Below are positions 20,085-31,134 of a stretch of DNA of 64,000 bases, one piece after another. The notes beneath the pieces were generated by a model. That model was not told the DNA's origin and ran no database searches. It worked only from the letters and a program-made list of their open reading frames with translations. The stretch lies in assembly GCF_000327385.1 (NCBI RefSeq), contig NW_008707225.1:3915250-3979249 (forward strand). Direction: 5' to 3'. Origin of the DNA: Lottia gigantea (lineage: Eukaryota; Mollusca; Gastropoda; Lottiidae). The stretch's first letter is position 1. Every line of letters starts with the position of its first letter. Both the position numbers and the translations under genes were made by a program.

Positions 20085-22344
20085 TTAGGCTTTCAATGCA
20101 TCTTTATTAGATGCTCCGTGTTTGCACACCTTTTTACCTCGAATTGCTACTTCATGAAGAGCATAAAATTCTACAATTGAATAGGCTAATAAAACAAACG
20201 GGGTGAGGATCCAGTGTAAAATATTTCTTGCTAAACATATATATTCTTTAACACCTAAAACTCTGGTCGCAAAGACATCAATAATAAACACAATCAAAAA
20301 ACATAATTGTTGACAAGCAGCTAACCCATATATCCAATATTGAACATAATCTGGAATGCTATTTGTATCAACTAAAAACACCATTGACAGACTCATCGAA
20401 AGACTATACAAAGATCCAGAACAAAGTAAAATACCATAGTAAATAAGAAAATTAAGACCCCAAGACAAGGCGGGTAATTTGGGCATCCGAGGAAATTTAA
20501 CAGCAAAGTAATGAAACACCTCAGCAGCCCCTATTGTCCATCGCCTCGCTTGGCGCGCCCATTCAATCACATCGATTTCAACAGTGGAACCACTTGTTGG
20601 ACCACTAAGCACTGGAACTGGTAAAGCGCAGATGTGAATTCTACGTCTTGTTACGCCCATCCAACGAATTAAACAGATTATATCATCCATTTGATAAGCT
20701 GGATGAACATAATTTCCATCGATACATAGACGTAAAGAAAATGAAAATATGCTCATAGAATTGATATTAAAGGGTATTAAAGCACCAAGCATTAAAGTTG
20801 ACCTAATCAGACCAGTTACTCTGGTTACAAATGAAGCACCATCTAAACCCCAATTATAAAATAAAGGGGCTTGAAATATAGTTGAATGTTTATAGTTAGT
20901 TTCTGTAAACTTTTGACACAATGCGTATGTGTAGTTGTTCGGAAACTGACTATCAGCATCACAGGTTGTTACAAGGATATTTTCAGGATTAAAATTATCA
21001 CCCATTTCTCTCTGTAATACATGTACAGACTCTCGAAATCCATTATTGGCATTGGAACATTTTCCTGGAATTTCATTTGCTTGGCCAAAAGGATGAACTG
21101 CAAATATTAATCGAGCGAAGCCCGCAGTAGAGAATATTTTTCTTAGTTTCCGTGTTTTTCTGGACAAATCTGGTGTTTTTTCCTCAAATGATACGGTCAT
21201 ACTGATATTATGAACATCTTTCTGGTTGGCAATGGTTTGAACACTTCTTGCAATAAGATCAACTGGTTCTTTGTAACAACTTATCACAAATAAATGATGA
21301 ACTGGTGCTTCAGTATCTAAATCTATCGAATTTTTCTTGAATCTGGAAAAAATGTATCCATAAAAAAAAATTAAACCTGTTTAACTTTACTTCAGATTAC
21401 TCGTCCCATTGTTTTATTTGAAAACAGTAAATGTGACCATCCTTGCTAAATTTTAAACCATTTTTGCTGGTTGTCAAATTCTCTAATATAAGAGTTCGTT
21501 TTGCTATAATCCAACCTAGATACCAAACTTAAGCTTACCTGAAGATTTTAATCATATTTCTGGAAGCGAGACAGCAAATAACGATCCACATGAACACAAA
21601 AACACTTTGTATGGCAGGTAAAATAAATATACTGAGATAGTTCGATATGAAAGGTAACCATATTGGAAGTGATACAACACTCCACACCAATAAATTAAAC
21701 AATAAATTCCAACGGAAAATCTGGCGACCCGGTTTGATAGGCTTGTGAGACAGGGGCATGTGTGTGGTTGATGATTTGTTCAGGTCAATTTCATGTGGAT
21801 GTTCGTCACTTTTTGAAAATGGGGTGCATATTATCTTGTTGTCTCGGAGATTCTTGTCCTCTGAAGTCTGAATGATTTCTTCCCCTTGAGATGGAATTCT
21901 TAGATGTACACTATAGTTTGGACTGTTATGACTGTCTATCATTTCATCGATAGATATGTTAGATAGAGAGGAAGCCGAACTAAAACCGGTATCATGGCTT
22001 GTATTATTGTCATCTACATTTCTTAGTTTTATATCACAGTTTTGTTCAACATCAGATAAAGTTGGACGGCTTCCGGTACTCACAGTACTACAATCATCAG
22101 ATTGGTTTTCTGAAGTCTTTGTGCTCGCAGTAAGGTTCATTCCAGGATGCATGTTATGAACTAAACTGTTGATGTTCAAAGTTCTGTAGGTTCCTTCAGA
22201 AACGCTTTGCACTAATGTAACATCCCCCATTATTTTATGATTTTCAGCATGGTCCACTCCTTGAGACTCGCTGTCCACAACTGCAACATCCCACTCCTGT
22301 TTGCCAACTTCTACCGATTCACTTCTATTCAATGGAGGCTTCAT
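20085..22344 (-). CDS. Membrane-bound family 2 glycosyltransferase, substrate unknown
   Basis: Two coding exons, 22344-21539 and 21342-20085, splice across a 196-bp GT-AG intron (AG|GTAAGC to TTTTCCAG) that completes an Arg codon, giving 687 residues. Residues 1 to about 205 are hydrophilic, Ser/Asn/Asp-rich and look disordered. Two membrane helices follow at about 212-230 and 237-258. The cytosolic GT2 domain shows SCYKEP near 290, the metal-binding D-A-D at about 397-399 (TCDADSQF), YQMDD at about 485-489 and Q-A-R-R-W at 533-537. Further hydrophobic segments lie at about 562-592, 600-627 and 640-665. The order matches processive GT2 enzymes such as cellulose, chitin and hyaluronan synthases, but it is not a typical chitin synthase. 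The start is the first ATG after a splice acceptor (CTATTTTTAG, exon from 22360). A polysaccharide-making role is inference. Confidence 0.85.
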
Positions 22345-22360
22345 ATTAATTCTTTTGTCA

Positions 22361-25300
22361 CTAAAAATAGATATTATTAACATTGCATTTGAAAGATGGC
22401 TTGTCAGGCAAGTTAATATATGCCCACAAGCAGCTTTGATTTTAGAGGACTATTTGGCAGTACGGTAATAATTACCAGTATAAAATTTTAATCATACATT
22501 TCTTTCGAAATTCCGTGAAGAATTGTGCCTTATTGGATATGCTATACATTTCATGTGAGCGTATACAAACAGCATATCAAAATTTGACTAATGCAGATGA
22601 GATCTATCGTTAAAACCATTTCAAAGGGATGTAGTCATGTAAATTTTCACTAAAATGAAAATTTAGATTTAGTAACTCAAATAATTTTCAGTGATGGAGC
22701 TAAAACTCAATAAGAACCACGTTCACTGAGCTATGCAGTCCTTATTATGTTGTGTATATCATGTGGGCAAGAAATATAGCAACTATAGTAAATACAAATC
22801 GAAAGGATAACATGTCAATTATAATCAATGAAAGTTTCACATCCTATCCTCTGCATGTAATTGCGGTGGTCAATATTCCGAAAAACTGCCTTAATATATT
22901 CAATTTAAATTGGTCAACTTTGTTTATTAACTGATTGAAATTTTAGTTACTTTTGATCAAGACAACTTGACCTGTTATAAAAGCAAGATTATAAACAATG
23001 AAAAATATTCAAACAATCTATATAATCAAACAAATTTTATCATATGATGTACAATATTAGTCAAATATATAATTTCTACTTCAATTGTACCTATATGTAT
23101 TTTGGATATTTCATTGGATGCTAAATATCGTCAATAATAGTTCCCTAGCTGAATACGAAGTTAAAATGTCATTCATTTCTTTGGATTGTTTGTTAGACAA
23201 TCGTCATTGTAACCCCAATGAATGCTAATATTTGTATAATTAGACAATCAACCAAAGATTGAATAAAAAAGTATGGAGTTTACTAATTGATAAGGACGAT
23301 GTGGATCTGCTTTCCATTTCATATTTTTGTACGCTTTATATTAGATATAATTAAATTCTTCTATTCAGATTTTCAAACTCAATTACTTTGTAACATACAC
23401 TAATCAACATACTGCTCAATTATTACAGTGGTAAATGAAAAACAAATAACTATAATAATATATACCTTTGCTATTTCAACATTTATTGCTGCCTGACAGA
23501 AGCAACAAAATTATTAAATCTACAAATAAAATAATGATATAGGGAATGTTTTACCTACCTCTGAGAATAGATTTAGTATAATTTTCAAATAAATAGTTCA
23601 AAAACTGACATTCAGTAGCAAGCTGATTATATGGAATTAAATTTAATTTTCAGCGTATTTTTATATCATGGTTGATCCGGGAGTTAATGCATGACAAGCC
23701 AAACCTGTCGTATACGGGTTATAGTTTGTTGATGACGTATCAGAACAGAATGTTATTATACTTTAAAAGAAGCAGGAACTCTTATTCAACTCAAAGGTAG
23801 ATATGTTTATATGTGTGTTATCATGATCAAAATCATATGCAATTACGAAATTGTGTTAATGTCTTTTATTATATAGCCTATGATTTGTTTTCTTCGCCGA
23901 TAAAGGATTTGATATAAGTAATATCACGAACTGTAATATGTAAATTCAGAATGGTTATTAACAAAAGAGCGCATTAGGAATTCAACATTTGTTATGACCA
24001 CTATGACCCGGATGTTTCGATGCAATGAACATTACTTAGATATTTATCATAGAATTTGTCGTGAGGCATCCAAACACGTGAAGGCCATGTGAAACAATCG
24101 TGCACAAGTAGTCATAGTAGTGAAATCACACATGTTTGACATGAAGGCAGTTTTCAAGGTTCTCTTTCTCGGGGGGTTCTCTTTTTGCCGGCACCTATTT
24201 TCGAGATTAAAATCAATAGCCCGTACTTAATCCCGAGAACATTGGGGATTATGACTATAGTCTATAATTCGAAAGGATTTTTTGTATATGAAGGCAAATA
24301 AGGGGGGAGGGTCTCATCATGGCCCAATTTTTTTTTCCTAATACTTATATCAACCAAAGCCCCTAATTCCTAAATAACGATTTACGACCGCATAAATTTA
24401 CTATAATATACGTTTCACAAAAAGCCCGTTAGAGTGGCAACTAATCTTATAGTTTATAAATTAACTTAATAGTATAAGGCCTATTCTCTATAAACATGTC
24501 TACAAGTGGGGACATATGCATTTTTCTTTGGGCACATTTGATGCGTCACAGGCTATGAAAAAAACTATCCAACTAAGTATAATATACAAAATCTTATAAA
24601 ACTACACTAAACGCGGTCTCTGCTAACATGGTCTCTGGGTAGTTGGAGAATTTGAAGTTTTTTATACCCCATACTACACGAGACACCCGAGACCATGCCT
24701 GATATCCAATCCTTCTAATATGTGGGGACATCGTGTTCATACAAAATACAATTTGGGGAAGCATACAATAACAGAATGAAAACCATCGCAGTAAATGAAA
24801 TAAAAAAAACTTGAGATTAACTGCGCAGAAACCTTTGATGTCCGATGACAATAACTACTAACAGGAGCATATCGGAAATCGATTTGTTAAAAAAATTTCT
24901 CCAAAGTAATAATGATATTAGAGAGAATTTGGTTTACGGAATTGTTTTGCTTTACAGTCGTCATTTCCCCGGTTTTTTTTCAGCATGCTCAATTTGTTTG
25001 GTAGTTAACATAAATTTTGTCAAAAACATTTTTTAATTGGTAAATCACTTTTAGTAGGAATTAATCGGTTTCAAATTAAAGGCTAAAGTCACCATTTTTT
25101 TAGGTTGATAAGGGCCTTGAATATAATTATGTAAATAGTCTTTAAAAGTACCATAACAGTTCGAAAATCGCATAATTTCTTCAAAATTACCATAAACTTA
25201 AAATTTCACTTTTTATTTTCATTAGATTCTCTTGAAATCTACCTGGAAAATGGTGTATCAAAAACATTGTTGATAAAGTCTATAATAGAAAATACGGTGT

Positions 25301-27638
25301 ACGGATAATTTTTTATTATCAGCTTACAACCCTCAATTGTTTTACATTGTTGCGGAGTCTTGTGAAGGGTGAGTCGTCACGGATAATTATGGATAAGCAT
25401 GAATATGATGACTAGAATTTGGACGGTAAGCTTTGAACACCATCACTGTGTAGATTAGCTGAACAATTCATGTTTCTGACAGAACCTCCGAAAATGGTGA
25501 ACCGTAGTCCTTATTCAACTTTTTGTAATTTTGAGATAATCTTCTTATAATTTCTGGTTAGATTTAATCATGTAGGCGTAATATGATTCAGTTAACTAAA
25601 CAAAACATTTTTAATACAAATATAAATGGTCACGACATTATGCAACGTCATTCTTACTTTATGAGTCAAGCGAGTAGACTCGGAAACCTACAGGATATGA
25701 AAACGAGTTACGCGCTACTTTTTTAACAATTTTTTTGTAAAGAAATTAGATTAAAAGTTAAATTTACTAAATTGTAATTTTCTTCTATTCCTTACTGGCA
25801 TTTTTTTCTGAATGATTTACTTTGGTTTCATCTTATATTGAAAATACCAAAACAACGTAGTTATGTCAAAATTTTGAACAAGGTAACAAATTTGCTACTG
25901 GAATCAACAGACAATACTACAACGTTCCTCTAAAACTGAGTTTTGTACCAATTCTACGATATTCGCAGAACGGATCACTGTAAGTTCTTACAAAGAGTAT
26001 ACTCTATTGTCTTTCATGAAAACAATCAACTATGAATATCCAAACAATAATTTGTTACTGGTTGTATTTCAATCTAAGTTTAACACTATTGACATTGAAA
26101 ATTTTTGCAAGTGAATGTCCACTTACATGTTGTTGTGGGTTAAACGACTCTAGTCCTTTATGCCAGTTTCCTCTGATTTTAATTTTCGTTTACCTGGTGC
26201 AATGGCCACATCTTTAATCAAGAACTATTTTAACAATGAAAATATATATTTTGTATTTGTAGAAACTAAAGGTTATAAGAAAATGTGTCTTGGACTGTTT
26301 TATTATTAGATATTATTATTAAGATTTAGTACCTGGTAAAAATCACATTGTGGGTAGTAGATATACTTTAGTAGATTATATACATTGTAGTTGGAGCAGA
26401 TTTCTAATATTCTTAATGTAACTCTTTTATTTATAAACATAACAGTAAGCAGACGTAGAAATTTATTTTTTCAGTCTGATGAAAATTAGACCAAATTCCG
26501 TATTGTTTTTTATCGGCTTTTATTTTCAACATAGACACCTCAGTTAGAGTCTAACGACAGCCCTTTGGAACATTCGTCAAATTAACCGTTTGACCTAAAC
26601 ACCGCGTGACAAGATGTATTATCATATTTTTTCTATTGCGTATTTAAAAGCGAAAGGAAGAATGTGAGAATAGCCTTTTCCTGTGCGACATAAATTAATG
26701 AAAGTTTTCAACATCAATGATGGACTTCAGAGAGGGAAATCTAACCACGTTTGCCAATTCAAAGAGTAGGACGCTTAATACAACTGTTATTGAGATACTC
26801 CACCTAAGAAAGTTTTCAATATAACATTACAGATCTGAATTTAATCTGAATTGTTTAAATTTAAAAGGGAAATGTACTATTCTTGTAATAAGATTATAGA
26901 TTTTCGTACGTTGATCTTAATTTTAAACGAAGAAAATGCTGTAATGGTGTGAATATAATCAATTCTCAAGTCTATTCATCACATAGATCACGATTTATTG
27001 TAATAAGTTAATTATTGCATATTTTAGTCATTTGCTTAATCATTGTAGTGATTAATTGATTTGAGTACAGTTAGTCGTGCGTTGGTGTTTGCACGGAAAT
27101 GAGTCAGTTTTATACATTAATATACACAATGAATAAACATTTACTGAAGAGGTCATATATTGATAAAATTTTAATTAGCTGTCTGTCATGACATGTAACA
27201 AGGTTTTTTTTAATAAATTTAGCACACAAAAGTAAATATTGAAACATAGGCCCTCGAGTACTATAAAATTGTTAAATTATTTCTGGTATAATTAACTTAA
27301 AAATACTAAATTTGTCAAAACAAATAAATAAATGTTAAAATATGCGTGGCTTGTTTACTTTATTTTTCAAGAAATCAGTGAAACGTTGAAGAATGTTGAA
27401 ACGGCACTCTCATCGTTTATTTCCAGATGATTATAAAGATATTCTCTGTGAGGTAAGGTGTTTTAATATTGAATTTAATTCTATGACAATGAATACCACT
27501 AAACGGGCTTTAGAGACAATTTCAGACTATTCAAATGTTACACCCCCTTTATCCGACGATTGATTTTTTGTCAAAAAATCCCTACAGGTTAAAACATTCC
27601 GGGTCTGATTGAGATATCTATGAACAAAATATTTACAA
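22361..27638. other. 5.3 kb without a recognised coding region
   Basis: It includes the upstream intron and promoter of the glycosyltransferase. A possible non-coding exon ends near 23560 on the minus strand (AGAG|GTAGGT). Around 24628-24697 the arms CATGGTCTCTGGGT and ACCCGAGACCATG form an imperfect inverted repeat, and GTGGGGACAT occurs twice (about 24507 and 24721). I see no EF-hand exon or mobile-element protein. Confidence 0.4.
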
Positions 27639-27704
27639 TTGTAATATATTTTTAGACCTCGTTTCGTTTCGTTCTGTAATTGAAACAACGATATTACATG
27701 TGAG
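27639..27704 (+). promoter_or_regulatory. Likely TATA region and non-coding first exon of gene C
   Basis: AATATATTTTT near 27640 is a TATA-like site. A first exon of about 27670-27704 ends TGAG|GTGAGT. A 71-bp intron (27705-27775) ends TGTGTTTTCAG, seven bases before the ATG, as in genes A and B. Start site inferred. Confidence 0.4.
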
Positions 27705-27782
27705 GTGAGTACTCTTCAGAAAACAGATCTGTACAACTCGTTCTTTACTTCCAATGTACTTCATTGTGTTTTCAGATTAACT

Positions 27783-29800
27783 ATGAGAACGGAAGCATTG
27801 ATAGTATTTGTAATGGTCGGATACGTACCAGTAGAATGTGGATGGTTTACAAATTTTCTAGATAAGGTGTGTCCAATAGCTTGTCCCAGAGTTTGTACGT
27901 TTTTTGATGGTCCCATAACGTCTGTTATCTGTAAAGTGGTATGTACTTTTGGGTGTGGCAGCAGAGTGAAGCGTCACATAGCACAGGTAATTCAAACCGT
28001 ATACAAAATCGGTGGAAGTATTTTTAAGCTTCTTCATTTGATACTTCTAAATGCAAATAGATATAATTTTCGTATTGTGTTTATTATTAATATTGGTATA
28101 ATTCCAGAAGTTTATTATGTCTTGTACCATTCTTTCAGGATGGTACTATTTCAGAGACGAAAACGAAATAATGAAGTTGTACTTTAAATTGACAAATGCT
28201 GTCAAATATTTAAATCATAAGATACATTAACACTGTCTTATCGAATGTTTATAATGACCGGTTAATACGACCTTGGGCTAGATAAACAGCTGATTCTATA
28301 CATAATTTAACGTCGGTTATTCAGTTATGTTATTTCCTATTAATAAGGTCAACAGGAGGTAACCTGTAAACACGTCACATCCTAGTTGAATAGCCTATAT
28401 TTACCAGTTTTATTGTTCTCAAATAGAACGTAGATTAACTTCATTGATAACAATCCTAACCATCGTTTACATGACTAATCAATTTTTATTCATCAGTTAA
28501 GTTAAGTGAGCAGTCAATTTTCATTAATTTTGGTTGTCTGGTGTGTTGAGTATATGAAGATTAATGTTAACTTCAGTAATATTAATTACAGACAAAATTA
28601 GTCATAAAATTGTTTGAGAAAATCAAAATTGGTATTTTAGGTTATCTGTGAAGTAATCTAATCTATCCAGAAAGGTTAATTAACATGTTAACTGCAAACC
28701 GGATAAACCACTTCCCTTTTTTGGTATATTCAGCCCCATAAATCATGGTGGAATAAAAAGTAATATCTCGAAAATTGGCACATGAGAAGTTTATATTAAT
28801 TACGTAGATTAAAAAATTCACATGAATTTTCAAAATAAGCTCCACAAATAACCATACATTTTACAAGTTTGGTTCTTTTCTTTCAGGCCACAAAAGGCCA
28901 TATCATACCACTAGCTAATCGGTTCGATGCTTATGATATTAATGATGATGGTTATGTAACGAAGAAAGAATTGTGTATAGCTATATCTGATAATGAATCT
29001 AATCCACATATCAACAGAGCTTTTAAATTAGCTGATCGAAACAGTGAGTAAATATATCTTTTCTTTGAAGGCACTGGAATGGACACGGTTTGAATGCGTT
29101 TAGATCTTAGTCAGTTAGAATTTTTGAACGATTCTAGCTTTTAGCTATATCAACATGCTTTCCCTACAGACCTTACCAACTACAATCTATTGCCAGCAAT
29201 GCATCACCCACAACTAGATTCTATTTTAATCTCAAATCTTTAAAAGTTAACAGTCTGTGAGCATCGTCAATGTTTGAAATTAGATTTCAGGCGATAGATT
29301 TAAGTTTAAAGTATCATAAGCTAAATTATGTGAATGCTGTGAAAGCTTACCTACCAAATATTTCACTTCAGTAATCAGCACAATCTGTTTTAGATGACGG
29401 TAAATTAACTTCAACGGAATTATTTCAAGGTCCATTTGTTTTCGAGATGGATTATGATTATGATAACAGTAAGTTTCCATTTAATCTGTATCAAAACATC
29501 TTAAATCATTATTTTATGTTCGGATAATTTATCTGGATGTACTAGTACCTTAATGATTTGTGTCTTGATTTTATTTTGGTGAGAAAAATGTTGGCAGATT
29601 CAATGCTCCTCTCGAAAATTAATTTCTATAGCGAAAGTATAAAGTAATGCTTCTCTAATGACGAAGTATTACTGACAATGTTTTGCCGGATATCCGAGTG
29701 TTTTTATTCATAATTTAAATTACCAATTTTATTATTTTCAGTTGAGTATTGTGAGCGCCTTCTGACAACTAGACCTGTTTATAATGTCACAGTTTCATAA
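27783..29800 (+). CDS. Gene C: divergent member of the six-cysteine/EF-hand family (complete)
   Basis: Coding exons 27783-27986, 28887-29043, 29394-29468 and 29742-29800 join to 164 residues with the same phases as gene B; the two middle exons have identical lengths to gene B (157 and 75 bp). Signal peptide 1 to about 19. The mature start GWFTNF keeps the Trp/Phe of gene B, but the arginine-rich stretch is gone. Cysteines 30, 34, 38, 50, 54 and 58 follow C-x3-C-x3-C-x11-C-x3-C-x3-C, so the central loop is longer. A basic site VKR (62-64) remains, without the Gly needed for amidation. EF loops at 85-96 (D-I-N-D-D-G-Y-V-T-K-K-E) and 118-129 (D-R-N-N-D-G-K-L-T-S-T-E) are canonical. The tail is short (YCERL). 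Secreted calcium-binding protein; role unknown. Confidence 0.86.
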
Positions 29801-29806
29801 AATAAA
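29801..29806 (+). terminator. Polyadenylation signal of gene C
   Basis: AATAAA starts directly after the stop codon, again implying a very short 3' untranslated region. Confidence 0.6.
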
Positions 29807-30040
29807 TATATGTATCAGATTTTTCTTGAGATCTCATATCCTGTTATATATAGCACAGATGGGTTTCCCGCTTAGTATAATATATGTATATGTATTTGTG
29901 TATAGCATTAAATGTGTTCTGCTGTGAATGTCTTATCACTTAGTTACCTCCCTTATGCCGTCTGATACTTTGGTTTCGCGATATGAAGGTGATGACTTGA
30001 AAGATAATAATATAATCTTTTCCGTTTCTTACCTGTTTTT

Positions 30041-31134
30041 ATACGCCCACATGAAATGGGGGACGTATATTGCCGTCACCCATGTCCGTCCGTCCGTCCA
30101 CAATTGCTCGTAAACACTCAACAAGACACAATTATTGACGGATTTTGACAAAACTTGGTATGAGTGTTTGTAATCACTCAAGGATGAACCCTATTAAAAA
30201 TCAAAAGAATCGAAAATTATGTAGTATACGTTATTGCCTTTGTTCTTGAAAACGCGTTCAATTTTTAGCTCGTAAACACTCTAGAAGACACAATTCTTGA
30301 TGGATTTTAACGAAACTTGGCATGAGTTTTCGTAATCACCCAAGGATGAACCCTATTGAAAATCAGAAGAATAGTAAAATATTTAGTATGAGTTATTGCC
30401 CTTGTTCTTGAAAACTTGGTATGAGTGTTTTTAATCACTCAACAAGACACAATTATTGACGGATTTTGACAAAACTTGGTATGAGTGTTTGTAATCACTC
30501 AAGGATGAACCCTATTAAAAATCAAAAGAATCGAAAATTATGTAGTATAAGTTATTGCCCTTATTCTTGAAAACACGTTCAATTTTTAGCTCTTAAACAC
30601 TCTAGAAGGCACAATTCTTGATGGATTTTAACGAAACTTGGCACGAGTGTTCGTAATCACTCAAGGATGAACCCTATTGAAAATCAGAAGAATAGTAAAA
30701 TATTTAGTATGAGTTATTGCCCTTGTTCTTGAAAACGCGTTCAATTTTTTGCTAGTAAACACTTTAGAAGGTACAATTCTTGATGGATTTTGACGAAACT
30801 TGGCATGAGTGTTTGTTATCAACCAAGGTTAAACCCTATTGAAAATCAGAAAAATCGAAAAATATTTAGTTATATATATATATATATTTAGTTCTTGAAA
30901 ACGCGTTGAATTTTTAGTTCGTAAACACTCTAGGAGGCACAATTCTTGACAGATTTAGACGAAACTTGGTGTGAATGTTCATAATCACCCAAGGATGAAC
31001 CCTATTGAAAATCAGAAAAAAATTGAAAAATATTTAGTATCAGTTATTGCCCTTGCTCTTTCATATTTTTATTTAAAATCAAAGATGCCAGTGGGCGTAT
31101 ATTGCCTGGCAAGCTATCTTTCTTGGAAGGGTTG
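30041..31134. mobile_element. Array of ~161-bp units, copy 2 (six units) within an element with inverted ends
   Basis: It starts ATACGCCCAC and carries the inverted complement GTGGGCGTAT at 31091-31100, followed by AAGCTATCTTTCTT as in copy 1. AACTTGG recurs at about 30152, 30313, 30474, 30634, 30797 and 30963 (spacing 160-166). Units share AAGGATGAACCCTATT, AAAACGCGTTCAATTTTTAG and GTTATTGCC. A TCCGTCCGTCCGTCC stretch lies near the left end. It is non-coding and of unknown class; the short inverted ends suggest a non-autonomous element. Confidence 0.7.

Noticed and set aside
26032-26217. A 61-codon frame with a hydrophobic start and ECPLTCCCG, at first sight like the start of a leucine-rich-repeat protein or a further secreted cysteine peptide.
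   Set aside because: The cysteine spacing matches neither the local family nor a clear LRR cap, no following exon was found and the C-terminal part is simply hydrophobic.
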